Positions 1-12,689 of a stretch of DNA of 64,000 bases are shown one piece after another. Every line of letters begins with the position of its first letter. Positions within the stretch are counted from its first letter, which is position 1. The notes under the pieces are model-generated. The model worked only from the letters and a program-made list of their open reading frames with translations. It did no database searches and was not told the origin of the DNA. The stretch is from Brachypterus glaber (Eukaryota; Arthropoda; Insecta; Coleoptera; Kateretidae): NCBI GenBank assembly GCA_958510825.1, contig OY294052.1:10313816-10377815 (forward strand). Direction: 5' to 3'. Both the position numbers and the translations under genes were made by a program.

Positions 1-120
1 GGCAGACGCTTTTCTTGAAAATATTTTCAGTCGATCCAAATGGAGGGACCGTGTTTTGATGTTTTTTTCAAAAAAAAATGGCACAATAAAAACTATTTTT
101 TTTTGTATTCTTTAAATATA

Positions 121-508
121 CACTGTAAAAAGTAAACTGAATATTCAGTTACAATTTTACTTTAATTTTTGTTAAAAACACTCAACATTTTATGTCCGTC
201 ACTAAATATTAAAGTACGTGACTTTAGAAACTATAATGTTTTTAACAAAAATTAAGGTAAATTTGTAGAGGATCATAACTTCCTATCCATTTGTAACTGA
301 GTATTTAGTTGGAACAGGAAGTTATGATCTTATACAAATGTACTTTAATTTTTGTTAAAAACACTATAGTTCTAAAGTCACGTACTTTGTTTAAGGACGG
401 ACATGAAATGTTGCGTGTTTAACAAAAATTAAAGTACATTTGTATAACATAACACCTTCCGATTTCCCATCCATTTGTAACTGAATATTTAGTTTACTTA
501 TTACAGTG
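121..508. mobile_element. 388-bp palindromic TIR element, TA-flanked
   Basis: Ends CACTGTAA and TTACAGTG between TA dinucleotides. The outer inverted repeat covers about 35 bp including CTGAATATT. Inside are two further inverted pairs built on ACTTTAATTTTTGTTAAAAA and TAAAGTCACGTAC, so the element folds as a palindrome of smaller palindromes. No coding capacity. TA flanks suggest a Tc1/mariner-type MITE. Confidence 0.7.
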
Positions 509-1658
509 TAAATAAACATACCTATAAAATTTCACAATGATATCTTTTTTCTTTCTATATATAAAAAAAATGTTTACAAACAAAATATTTTTAAATTTTG
601 AAAGACCCCTTAAATTATTCTCAGTTAACTGTCAGTTTTAGAATCTCTGATTGGTTAGATTTGACAGCTAACTGAGTATAATCTGAGCCTGCCATTAGTA
701 ACCACAACTTTTGTTTTTGTTTTAGTATGTTTTTGTTTGTCCCCGAGGACCTAATGACGTGCATTTAAAGTCAATTGGTTCAAAAGTCACTCAAATAACA
801 TTGAGAATGTAGCAACTTGGAAGACGATTTCTGCAGACCGTTAGACAGCCGGACTTTCTAACGAGAGCAATAGGGTTCTACGGAACCCTAAAAATGTTTT
901 AGAGGCTACAAATAACAATAATATTAAACATATGACAATAATGAATTCTGCAAATATTTTCTATATATTTTTTGTTAATTTTATTATCTATTTGTTACAC
1001 AAATAATGTATATAATTTTTTCCAGTTCCTGATTTTTTTTTGTATATTGTCCATTATTATATTCTCTTCACAGTACGTTAGTGGTGCTAGAAGCTGGTTT
1101 TTAAATTTCTAAAATCAGCAAAAATTACCCTAAATCAAAAACTTATATACCTACACGTCTTTTTTATCAAATTTTGAACAACTTACAAATTTTTCTATCT
1201 ATCCGTCTGTCTGTCCGTCCGTCCATCTATGCATCCGTCCTTTCGTCCATCTATGTCTGTCCGTCTGTCCGTATGTCACATTTTTTTTAAGCACAATATT
1301 TTAAGGACGAAACAATCGATATGACATTTTCAAAAAAATCAGGTTCGGGGAAAGGAAGGAACCCATCGTTAAAAAAAAACCCTTCAAGGATAAAAAAGTT
1401 ATAGGAGGAGCAACTTAAAAAAAAAAAAATTAAAACAGAAGGAAAATTCCGATAAACTTTTAGCAAACGTTAACTTGTTTGAAAGAAATATTCATACAAA
1501 ATCATAAGGGGCGCTACTTTTTAACATAATAGTTATTATATACCAAGGTAGAGAAGAAATTTTTTATAGCCGAGCATATTAAATCTCGAGCTGCGTAGCA
1601 ACGAGGGATTTAATAGTACGAGGCTATAATAGTCTTCTCTACCGTGGTTTATATATTA

Positions 1659-2091
1659 GTTTTTTCACTACTAGCACTATTTAACTATTTTTATTCAAAT
1701 TTTAAAATAAATTATTATTAGAAATTATATTTCTTGAAATTTTCATAAAAATCAAGTAGCCTTTATCAGTGACCTTTGCTCAAATACTTTGAACTGACGT
1801 TTAAAAATTGAGTTTTTTTTTTATTTTTTTTATAATATTTAGCTAATTATTGATTGTATTAATTATAATTAATTATATTTAATAAATAGAAAGTTATGTA
1901 AAGCTATTTTCTTGGGTTCAGTCAGTAAAAATTGCACAAAGAACTGAAACATCTAAAGTGACAGAAATCAGTTGTTTATAAAATTTACTCCTAATAGGAG
2001 AGAAAAAATGATTGCTATAAGTGAAGAAAATTGATTTCACAGTCTGAAAACATGATAAATAATGGTATGTTCGAAAGCTACTAGTGAAAAA
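1659..2091. mobile_element. Short TIR element (TTTTTTCACTA ends)
   Basis: Left end TTTTTTCACTACTAGC faces GCTACTAGTGAAAAAA at the right. A separate hairpin of about 130 bp sits just left (about 1536-1665), with arms containing GGTAGAGAAGA and TCTTCTCTACC. Non-coding; related ends occur at 8730-9444. Confidence 0.5.
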
Positions 2092-2504
2092 AGAAATTTA
2101 GTGCGCCCACGAGCTCAAAGAAGTTATATTTTAAAAATATATCGGATAAAAAGGCAATATGCTATCCACTGTGAAGAATATACTGTGAAATGCGAAGCAT
2201 TAGATATCTTTACGGCTTTTTGTATAATTTATTTCTAATGGATTTATAATTTTTCACACTTTATAATTCAAATTATCGAAAAAAAAAAAAATATTTAGGT
2301 TTATGTGAAATTTCCGTTGTAAAAATTATAATTGCATGGCATTGACAATAGAACATAGTCATTTAGTTGTAATTATAGTGATTTTATTACAATAAAATAA
2401 ATAAATGTAAAATAAAACAAATAATTGACAACAGTAATAACTATAGGTAAGTACAATAGGTTTACTTTCCATATTAGTACTAATTGGCCTGTCAAATAAC
2501 GATA

Positions 2505-3295
2505 TGTTAAATTGCAATAAATGTACACGGGCTGATATCTTAAAGGGTAGTAGTGGATAGTAACAGAACACTCCTGTTAGTTTTTTACCGGGTGATTTGC
2601 GTAACGGGTGTCCGCTATATTGAATTTTAGGGGTGAATGCGGTTATCTCGCTAAATCTGCACCTTACAATAAAAATGCATATAACTAATTTTGTTAAGGA
2701 GTAAATTTATAACATTTTTTGGATCATTTTTTTAATATATTAATAACAATCGAGTTATAAATATTCAAAAATTGACATTTTGGGGGTGAAACTGATTTTT
2801 CAGCCAAATTATTCATCGGAGGATAAAAGTGGTTATCATCAAACTTGTAGCTCTTGAAATTCTCTATAAGTTTTATATATTCTAAATTTTCATAAGTATT
2901 TTGTTAAGGTTACAGTACGTAGAAAAAACGGATTCCTTGAACCAAGGACACGTGTCTTTGGATATGTTCAAAGCCATATTCTCTTGTTTCAAGGCTGGCA
3001 TTTTCTTGAACCAAAGTCAATGTCCTTGAATAAAGAATGCGGATTTTTATTCCAAACCCCTTGAAACAAGAGAATATGGCTTTGAACATATACAAAGACA
3101 CGTGTCCTTGGTTCAAGGAATCCGTTTTTTCTATGTAGGCGCTGAAAGTCGAGTTGCGCTCCCTGTAACCGTACCAAAGTACCTTTGAAAATATTTAATA
3201 TATATTTAACTTATAGAAACTTATAGAAAATTTCAAGAGATACATGTTTGCTTATAAACACTTTTATCATCCGATGAATAATTTGGCTGAAAAAT
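2505..3295. mobile_element. Fold-back element, copy 1, with nested insertion
   Basis: Homologous to the fold-back at 28110-28970: shared blocks ATGTACACGGGCTGATAT, TAGTAGTGGATAGTAACAGA, CCAAATTATTCATCGGAGGA and GGCGCTGAAAGTCGAGTTGC. The left arm is about 410 bp; the right arm is cut to about 130 bp. A 218-bp element is inserted at the centre (2918-3135). Confidence 0.7.
2918..3135. mobile_element. 218-bp palindromic TA element nested in fold-back
   Basis: Ends CGTAGAAAAAACGGATTCC and a close inverse, with arms of about 75 bp, flanked by TA (2916-2917, 3136-3137). The other fold-back copy at 28535 shows the empty site. A diverged copy of the interior (GAATATGGCTTTGAACATAT) lies in RSPH10B intron 1, 39350-39550. 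Confidence 0.75.
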
Positions 3296-3419
3296 GTCAA
3301 CAAGTTGTGAGGGTCCCAAATATGCAGAATTAGTATTTAACATGGTAGCGAATTCTCAGTGTATAACTTGTGGGAAAAAAATTGAGAGATCTTTAAATCC
3401 TGAGATTATAACGAATTTT

Positions 3420-4800
3420 ATGATTTTCAGTAGTTTTTAGCTAAAAACACTAAAAAGTGAAGGTAAAGAAATTAGTAGGACCAATAAGAACCGCTCTAAT
3501 TTGTAAATAGAATCTAAAAGATTTTTAATTCCTGGCATTATATGATTTTTCAGTGGTTTTAGCTAAAAACACCCTAAAAGTAAAGGTAAACAAATTACTA
3601 GGACCAATAAGGACTTGTAAACAGAATCTAAAAGATCCTTAAATCCTGGCGTTATATGATTTTTCACTGGTTTCAGCTAAAAAATACCTAAAAATGACGG
3701 TAACAAAATTGGTAGGACCAATAAGGACCGCTCTAACTTGTAAATAGAATCTAAAAGATTTTTAATTCCTGTCATTATATAATTTTCAGTGGTTTCAGCT
3801 AAAAACACCATAAAAGTGAAGCTAAACAAATTGCTAGGACCAATAAGGACCGCTCTAACTTGTAAACAGAACCTAAAAGATTCTTAAATCCTGGCGTTAT
3901 ATGATTTTTTCACTGGTTTCAGCTAAAAACAACCTAAAAGTGACGGTAAAAAAATTGGTAGGACCAATAAGGACCGCTCTAACTTGTAAATAGAATCTAA
4001 AAGATTTTTAATTTCCGTCATTATGTGATTTTTCAGTGGTTTCGGCTAAAAACACCATAAAAGTGAAGGTAAACAAATTGGTAGGACCAATAAGGACCGC
4101 TCTAACTTGTAAACAGATACTAAAAGATCCTTAAATCCTGGCGTTATATGATTTTTTAGTGGTTTCAGCTAAAAACACCATAAAAGTGAAGGTAAACAAA
4201 TTGGTAGGACCAATAAGGACCGCTCTAAATTGTAAACAGAATCTAAAAGATCCTTAAATCCTGGCGTTATATGATTTTTCACTGGTTTCAGCTAAAAATA
4301 ACCTAAAAGTGACGGTAAAAAAATTAGTAGGACCAACAAAGACCGCTCTAACTTGTAAATAGAATCTAAAAGATTTTTAATTCCTGTTATTATATGATTT
4401 TTCAGTGGTTTCAGCTAAAACACCCTAAAAGTAAAGGTAAACAAATTAGTAGGACCAATAAGGACCGCTCTAACTTCTAAACGAAATCTAAAAGATCCTT
4501 AAATCCTGACGTTATATGATTTTTCAGTGGTTTCAGCTAAAAACAACCTAAAAGTGACGGTACACAAATTGGTAGGGCCAATAAGGACCGCTCTTACTTG
4601 TAAATAGAATCTAAAAGATTTTTAATTCCTGTCATTATATGATTTTTCAGTGGTTTCAGCTAAAAACACCATAAAAGTAAAGGTAAACAAATTGGTAGGA
4701 CCAATAAGGACCGCTCTAACTTGTAAACAGAATCTAAAAGATCTTTAAATCCCTGGCGTTATATGATTTTTCAGTGGTTTCAGCTAAAAACACCCTCTCT
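3420..4800. repeat. 123-bp satellite, about 11 monomers, two alternating types
   Basis: Direct repeats of about 123 bp with constant blocks GGACCAATAAGGACCGCTCT and GTGGTTTCAGCTAAAAACACC. Monomers fall into type A (AGATTTTTAATTCCTGTCATTATAT) and type B (AGATCCTTAAATCCTGGCGTTATAT) ends. The order by eye is A B A B A B B A B A B, mostly a 246-bp dimer with one break near 4110-4250. Confidence 0.88.
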
Positions 4801-5439
4801 GCTAAGGTAAATAAATTGATAAGGTTTCAGTAATTACAAAAACTCGTTCGTTTCTTTGCTCGAATCTGTACGGTTTAATCTGCACCCCATTTGATCTGCA
4901 AACTCGACAGATTACCTGAAAGGTTTCTGAAATTGAAACTGTTACCGATAGACGACGTCTGGGTGGATTTTGATTTACTTTTCCAAACAATTTACAATTA
5001 CCGTTCACGTCGATTACAGACGTTCAGGTTATTTCAGGATGTTATAGAGATCTAAAGGTAAATGTTTTTATACGATTTGCTCAAAAGTTTTGGGGGAAGT
5101 TGGCCCGAAATGATTCCTTATGGCAAAATATAGTTCTTTTATTTTTTTAGCACATATACCTACTATAACTAAAATAGTTATTATATAATTCATAGCGCCT
5201 GCGCTAGAATTATACGGCAGTTTCGAATTAAAATAAAAAAATAAAAATCGTCCTAGGCAAAAAATTCTTGGATATGAAAAATTATGCAACTTTTTTTTTT
5301 AAATATCCATCTGTCCGTCTGTCTACGAGGGGAAGATCCCTATTGTTTTTGAAAGTAATCCCCCCCAAAACAGGAAAGTTATGGTAACTTAAAAAAAAAT
5401 CGAAAAAAGCTAAAAGAAAATTCCGATAATATTAAAAGG

Positions 5440-5650
5440 ATCAATTCTACCAAAGGAAAATAAAAAAAATGAAAAATTTTGAATTTTTATTTTAATTTTT
5501 CGTTTTTCGCAAAAAGAAAATCTAATAAAAAAAAATTAAAAATGAAAAAAAAATGAAAAAAAAAATTTTTTGATTTTTTTTCAATTTTTTTTAAGATTTA
5601 AAAAAAAAAATAATTTTTTTAATTTTTTTTGAAAATTATTTTTTTTTAGG
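5440..5650. repeat. A/T-only low-complexity tract
   Basis: Runs of A and T with almost no other bases. No gene or structured repeat can be called inside. Confidence 0.8.
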
Positions 5651-5758
5651 TATTTGGGAAATGCAATTTATCATTTACTGTGAATAATACCTATATATGT
5701 AATGGAATGCGTTGTATTACATACAATATAATGTATAATATATGTAATGCTACGTGAA

Positions 5759-5995
5759 GATATATCTTCACGGCTTTTTTATATATCTTCACGGCTTGTT
5801 TATATATCTTCACGGCTTGTTTATATATCTTCACGGCTTTTTTATATATCTTCACGGCTTTTTTATATATCTTCACGGCTTGTTTGTATATCTTCACGGC
5901 TTGTTTGTATATCTTTACGGCTTGTTTATGTATCTTCACGGCTTGTTTATATATCTTCACGGCTTGTTTATATATCTTCACGGCTTGTTTATATA
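5759..5995. repeat. 21-bp minisatellite, 11 copies
   Basis: Unit TATATCTTCACGGCTTGTTTA repeated 11 times with G/T variation and one copy with a C-to-T change. Because 21 is a multiple of 3 and no unit has a stop in several frames, long open frames arise on both strands; none is a gene. The array starts at a 20-bp perfect palindrome, CGTGAAGATATATCTTCACG. Confidence 0.93.
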
Positions 5996-6420
5996 TCAAC
6001 TGGTTGTTATAGTCCCGCAACATGAATGTTTCCCGAACAAAGCGAATCTCAGCGAAGGAAACATCTAGCTAAGGGCTAAAACACAGTTTATTCCTTGAGG
6101 TATATACACTGTTTTTTGTACGACCGACAGCTATACTTACATAAAATTTAAATTAAAACATCTATTCAAAAGCAACTAATTTATGTTTGCAATGTCTATT
6201 AAAATTAAATCAAGATATCCATGAATCGCGAAATGACAGGTTTGGTTTTCAATTGTTTTTTCCAATGTGGCCGTAGAATTTTAAATGTGGCAAGCTGTTA
6301 GAAAAAATTTTCAAGAAAAATGAATAAAAAATATGGATTTTGATGAAATAATGCTGCTGCCTATCGAAAGTGACCCCATGGTGGTTATTAAGAAACAGGC
6401 AGCAGAGGCTATTTTTAATG

Positions 6421-7007
6421 TATTGCTATCCAAATCAAGACAAAATTTTACAGCTATCGTGACATGATATAGATGATAGAGTTGCGGGAGTAAAACAGTA
6501 GGTTTTCGCTCGCAAAAGAGGCAGTAAAATAACATTTTAGTCCCGGTTGTGTAAGACTGGCGTGGTTATAACAGTGGTCATGTTAAGTACTGAAAAAAAA
6601 ACTATTAAAACGAATCTATTGCTATCCAAATCAAGACAAATTTTACAGCTATCGTGACATGATATAGATGGTAGAGTTGCGGGAGTAAAACAGTTTTCGC
6701 TCGCAAAAGAGGCAGTAAAATAACGTTTTAGTCCCGGTTGTGTAAGACTGGCGTGGTTATAACAGTGGTCATGTTAAGTACTGAAAAAAAAAACTATTAA
6801 AACGAATCTATTGCTATCCAAATCAAGACAAAATTTTACAGCTATCGTGACATGATATAGATGATAGAGATGCGGGAGTAAAACAGTAGGTTTTCGCTCG
6901 CAAAAGAGGCAGTAAAATAACGTTTTAGTCCCGGTTGTGTAAGACTGGCGTGGTTATAACAGTGGTCATGTTAAGTACTGAAAAAAAAACTATTAAAACG
7001 AATCTAC
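6421..7007. repeat. 192-bp tandem triplicate
   Basis: Three near-identical direct copies with period about 190-192 bp, starting TATTGCTATCCAAATCAAGA and each ending in a poly-A then CTATTAAAACGAATCTA. Differences are single bases and A-run length, so the amplification looks recent. No open frame spans the unit. Confidence 0.88.
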
Positions 7008-7010
7008 TTT

Positions 7011-7330
7011 TGTTTTAACCCCTTCCCGCATGATTTTTTCTTTTTGAATTAAAAAAATCATGAGCATACATTTTAACGTTGTTATATCGGAAAAAATATA
7101 ATAATTTAATAAATTTAACTTTAATTTTGATATATAATTTTTGCAAAGAACGGTATGTAGAACACTATGCAGTAATAAAAATTATCAAGTATGTCGGTCG
7201 GTCGGTCAGTCCGGGAAATTTGTCACTACGATAACTCAAGAATGCTTTGTTCTAAGCTGCGATTGTTTTTGGTAAAAATCGGGGTGGAGTAAGGAGTTAA
7301 AATGAGGTAAAACAAGTTTTAAAAAAAAAA
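7011..7330. repeat. Truncated copy of the CCCCTTCCCGCATGA repeat
   Basis: Matches the left part of the element at 39806-40708: AACCCCTTCCCGCATGATTT, GAACACTATGCAGTAA, GTCCGGGAAATTTGT, GCTTTGTTCTAAGCT. Only the left part is present. A short third piece (GTTCTAAGCTGGGATTGTTT) is at 59208. Confidence 0.7.
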
Positions 7331-8729
7331 ATTAAGACTTTTTCCGTTCTTTGAAAAAAGAAACTCTGTTTGAAAAACAAAAATAATGTTTTTTTAATTA
7401 ATTGTGAATTAATAATATATTGGTTACATAAAAGTCTTAATATACCTAAATTTAATAAAAAATTGCCATTTATTAGTTAGTACTTTTTTATCTTTAGTTA
7501 AGCAGTAATATACGTAATACCATGTAAAAGGATTTTTATTTCAGTAGATTTTATTAATCGATCAAAATCTGCAGTTGTTAGGCAGTTAAAAGAATTAATA
7601 AAATCAACCCTTAATCTGAACACGGATCAGGACAAGGTCCTCAATAATCCTCCTACAGCCACCACCGAATCCCTCTTAGCTTTCAACAATAGGCCAGTCA
7701 TGACTAAAACACAAAAGTCTGAATATTTAAAAAAAAACTGTTTGTGTGTCACGTTTTTGTTAACGCGATGATGAAAGTCCGCGCACTTTTATTCGGATCC
7801 GATAAACTCCAAATTTTTAGAAAACCTTACTTTAATTATTAGAAATTTTCGTTCAACCTCAAATAAGTCATACCTTGAGAAGTAAATGGAGAGAAAACGC
7901 ACTTAACTATCCACTGCAAAGAGTTTACTATAAAATGCGAGACATTATACACGGTGTTTGCAGTCTTTTGTCGAAAAATAAAGGACATGATTCTACATCA
8001 CAAAACATGAAAAACCAACAAAGGAACATATGTCCGAGTAATAGCCTTTTAAAAAGTAATATTTTTGGTGGCACAAAATGTTAATTTCTCTTAATTGAGT
8101 TTTTTTTAACGGTTGCTCCTACAGTGTTACACTATATGACATTTTTTTATGTATTTTTACTCAAAAAATCCAAAAAAAAAAACACATAAAAAGATTTGGG
8201 GCAAAAATAAGCCTCACACATTTTGTTCGTCTAGGTACGCCTCTGGATAAATTCAAAAAAATAAATTAACATATACTAATTGCCCCTATTAATACTAGCA
8301 GGTATACGTGTAAAATATCGTCGCTCAAGTTCAAAGAGTACCAGAGTAATCAGTTAAAAACCATTTTTTTAGTAGAATTTTAAAGGGTTGTAACACTCTT
8401 AAGGTTTGTTTCTGGACCTATGTGTAGGTTCCTATGCTGGTTTTTCATGTTTTGTGATGTAGAATTATCCCCTTTATTATCCGCCAGAAGACGCAAACAC
8501 CGTGTATATCTTTACGGCTTGTTTTTTTTACTAGAATCTAATATCAATGCTTCAGTCCCGTTTAAGTTACATTATTCACGACTTTTTTTTTTAATTTTAA
8601 ACCCAATCGACATTATACCAAAACTCTAGCCGGTTTCTCAAAACTTGCCGAGCCACATTGATTAGCAGGGGTTTTGGCCTTTCTTCAATGTTTTTTAATT
8701 TTTAGGAACTTAAAAAACGCAAAAATGTT

Positions 8730-9444
8730 TTTTCACTACCAGCCTAAAACCACATCTTTATTACTGTTCTTTTCATTGGTAGAAATATTATTTCTCTACC
8801 TATGACGTCAGAGGTTCTAAAAATAATGAAATTGCACCATGGTAATTAATGAATTTTTATTCAGCTGTTTTGGCATCTGACGTTTCACTTAATTATTAAA
8901 TCACGTTGCTATTTACAAGTGTCTTTAGGCACCAAATTTATTTATTGCATGATAAATTCAAAAATATTAACTAAATTAAGTACCTATATTTAGTACCTAT
9001 AAAACATGTTTTACAAAAAACACTTCGAAAAGTGAAAATAATTGGTCCATCATATTCAACCATAGACTATACAACCCATATATTACCGTAAGGATCGTAG
9101 ATTACTAGAGGTACAACCCCCATATATTGATTTTTGAGGCAATAGATTCTCCCTCACAGTTTTCGCCTGTCCCCTTATTTCTGGAGGAGTACCAGAATCA
9201 TCACTTTGCATTTCACTTTCCATTTTTATATATTTTATTACACTTAACACGGAAACACTTTCTAATTTAATAATTTTAGCAGATCACCAGAAAATTTCTG
9301 CCAGAAATGTCAAGTTATTCATTTGTTTTTTTAATGGCCGCGAACGGCCAGCGTGATATTTTAAATTTATAAGCGTTTTCATTAAATTTTAGTAAAATAA
9401 ATAAATAAATAAATAGCTAATTAATTGTACTGGTAGTGAAAAAA
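8730..9444. mobile_element. TIR element (TTTTTTCACTACCAG ends)
   Basis: TTTTTTCACTACCAG near 8730 and CTGGTAGTGAAAAAA near 9444 are exact inverses. The interior is non-coding. Directly right, 9450-9590 is another hairpin with CACGTGAGTGAAG and CTTCTCTCACTTGG arms and a GC-rich loop. Confidence 0.55.
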
Positions 9445-10678
9445 ATACTATATTTTCCACGTGAGTGAAGATTTAACATTTTAGACCGCGTCTTGCGGGC
9501 TTCGCGCTGGCGCGCTTATCCCGCAATTTGACGCAGGTCAAAAATGTTAAACTTCTCTCACTTGGTAAATAATGTACTATTTCATATTGGAATTATTATA
9601 GTTTTCTTTTATTAAAGGTCTATTTAAACAAAAATGAACAAGAGTTTGAAATTTTTCATTTTATGTGTTTTTTCCTAAATCCCGATTAAAAAATTATTTA
9701 AAAAAATATTCAAAATTTAAAATAAATGGTTATTAAATAATCAAAAATTAACTAATTGTATTTAAACTTGAAAATCTTAAAAATTTTGACTGCGGCATTT
9801 GTATCATTTGACATTTCGGAAAAAGAACAGATAAAAAATAATTTTTGACTATTTACAAATTTGGTGAATGCGCTATGGTCACTCGATCTGTTGTTGCTTT
9901 GACTAGTTCTGCCGCCCATGGTTAAAACGTCCTAACTAACATTGATATTTTCCCTAAATTTTTTGAATAAATGGGCAAATTCCCTGACTTCCAGGTTTCG
10001 GTTTCCATTTCCTTAACTTTTTCCTGACTTTCCTGATTTCCTGACTGGTGGAATCCTGAAAAATAGATAAATATGGCATATAACAACCGGTATATGCTGA
10101 TAAGCCGAAAATGACAAAAATGTTGATTAGGACGTTTTAGCTAAGGAGGGTAGAGTTGGTGTGTTAGTGTGTTTTGGTGGTTGTTCGGTTTGGGCTTTTT
10201 TTAGGCTTAAACTTCTAAAAACCCAAACGGCTAACCACCAAAACACTAGACAAAGTAACAACTGACACTAAAATGCACGAAATCCTTTGTTGAATTGTGC
10301 AGTGAAAAAAAATCTTAAAATAACCTCTGTTGGTTGGCCTATCTTAGCTTTCCATAGTGATTATATTATTGTTCGTTCGGGTGTGAAAACTGCGGCAGAT
10401 TTCATGCCCATTTCACTCGCTAATTATCAATTTGGTCCTTCACAGGTGTGCTTTATATTAAACTTATTCATTACACAGAAACGTATTGTTATACAATTTT
10501 AATTTAATAACTGCGGAGATGGGGTCCTTTTCATACGACAAGAACATCGTTACAACTTTATGAAAGAAAAAGCAGTTAAAACAATAACTCAAAATATTAA
10601 GAAAAAAATGTGTACGTCCTTTATTTTTTAAGCGACTTCCAAAAAGGAGGAGGTTGACGCTCGGATAATGCCGGGTAA

Positions 10679-11348
10679 GGGGCTGTCCATATATTACGTA
10701 ACACAATTTTTCAAAAAAATTGACCAACACCCTGTGTAACGCGTAACAATATAAAATTTTTGTTTCGCAATAAATTTAACTGTATTCTCACTATTGATTC
10801 GTTTTTCTCGACAAAACAAACATGAACCTAAAATATAGTATAACATAACTTAAAAAAAAAAAATACACGAAAAAATCACTCAAACTTTTAAAAAATATTC
10901 TTAATCAATATCACACAGGGAAAAAAAAATAGGTACCTCTTTTTACACTGAGTGTCACATACAACACGTATATTGTTAATGCATAGGTACACAAAATAGT
11001 ACACACATTGGTGTTTTGTGAGTACACATTCCGTGCGAAAATGTATCATCGCCGATGATTCATCGGCAAGATCACGCAAGAACAGGGCCGTAAGCTTTTT
11101 TTTTAATATCAATGTCAACAGTTTTTTTACTGATTACAATATTATTTAAATATGCATAGTTTCGTCAATTTTTGTGTGGAAAAGGGAATTATGGGCCACT
11201 AATACATCTGCCAAGCTTAGGAAATAAACATTAAATTTATTAAATTCCGTTGCGTAACGTGTACCTAGACCCCCCCCTCCCCCTGTCACAAACTGTAACA
11301 ATTTCTCTGACCCCCCCCAGGCGCGTTACGTAATATATGGACAGCCCC
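10679..11348. mobile_element. MITE, ends GGGGCTGTCCATATATTACG, TAA duplication
   Basis: The terminal inverted repeat GGGGCTGTCCATATATTACG is exact at both ends, flanked by TAA (10676-10678, 11349-11351). A TWA duplication is typical of PIF/Harbinger. 670 bp, no transposase. Confidence 0.82.
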
Positions 11349-11389
11349 TAAGGACAAGTTTTTAAAATTTAAATAGTACCTACCAATGA

Positions 11390-12640
11390 TAGTCTACTAT
11401 ACACGGTGTATTTGAAATAGTATCCGAAATTTTAAGGGGTGATTCTACATCATAAAATATAAAAAACAGTTCCTATAAACATATGTGTAAAAATGCGTCG
11501 TAAGAGAGCTACGCTCATTTGAAAGGGGCTAAAAATTTCGTTTTTTTTTTAATAAATCAGGAACCCTTTGAGATATAGCAACGAGGTTTTGCATGTGAAC
11601 TAATCTTAATAAGGCCCATCTTCTTTTGTTATTTTCATGTACTTATTTTAACCAGGGGTGTGCGAAACGGGGGGGCTTTATCAGTTTTTTTTCCCAAACT
11701 TCTTTCTGTGTAACTTTTTTGTAATTTTATTTTTGGACTTATATGACTCATCAGATCAAAATACATAAAAAGTTACTCTTGTTGTAGGATTAACCATTTT
11801 CGCAAAAAAATCATGTGAAGGTGAAATGTCACGTTTCAAGGACGAACAAAATTAAATACTAAAATGTTGAAAATCAAAATTTCAATGATTTGGGGGAAAT
11901 ATAAAATACGAAGAAAAAACCTAAGGTAAATGCACCATTTTTAAATGGCCATAGTAGCTTTAAAGCGATTTTTCGACCTACATTTATAAAAACTTTTTTT
12001 TATGTTTTTAATATCATTGAAATTTCGGTTTTAAATATTTTAGTATATTATTTTTCGTCCTCGAACCGTAAAATTTCACCTTCAAATGTATTTTTCTCGA
12101 AAACGTCTAATCCTACAGTATTACAACAAGAGTACCTTTTTATGTATTTTAACCTGAGGAATAATATTCCAAAAATAAAATTACAATTTTTAATGAAAAA
12201 TTATGAAGAGGTCTACATATACGTTCGAAAAATGTAAAAGAAAACGATCGATTTTTTGAAAATTATAAACCAGAACGATCCCTTAATCATTTGAATCATT
12301 TGAAATGATACAGAATTTATTTCTGAATCAAAATATCTAAAAATATATAGGGTGTTCCATGTAAAAAGCAAAAGTTAAGTCATTTCCATCGAAACAGGAA
12401 GTGAAACAAAAAAATAAATCCGCCATTTTATAGCCAATGTTATATAAATCACCAAAGTTTCGTTTTTATCGAATGAGAATTAATCTTACTTTGAAGGGTG
12501 GATATAAATAAAACTTACCCATTATATTTAACCCAAGAAATTTACAACTTTTTCGAATTTCAAGGTCCACTGCCGTTTCGACGACGAAAAGTTTATGCTA
12601 AAAAAAAACTAAAAATTACAACTTTTATATTTTTAACCCA
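11390..12640. repeat. Diverged dispersed repeats, no gene
   Basis: Contains the GGTGATTCTACATC word of the CAGGGTGATC family near 11440 and two inverted blocks (CATTTTCGCAAAAAA near 11800; TTTTTCTCGAAAACGTC near 12090) that make a diverged fold-back. No coding region supported. Confidence 0.45.
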
Positions 12641-12689
12641 TAAAATTTACAGATGGGAGGGAGGCTCCCTCCGTCCCCCCCATAGCTAC

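Noticed and set aside
3420..4800. CRISPR-like array
   Set aside because: Monomers are contiguous diverged tandem repeats with no unique spacers, in a eukaryotic genome.
4802..5008. 68-codon minus-strand frame
   Set aside because: Codon use is plausible, but there is no homology, no splice partner and it adjoins the satellite; not supported as a gene.
5691..6068. Open frames on both strands with YKQAVKI and YLHGLFI repeats
   Set aside because: Pure product of the 21-bp minisatellite, whose period is a multiple of three.
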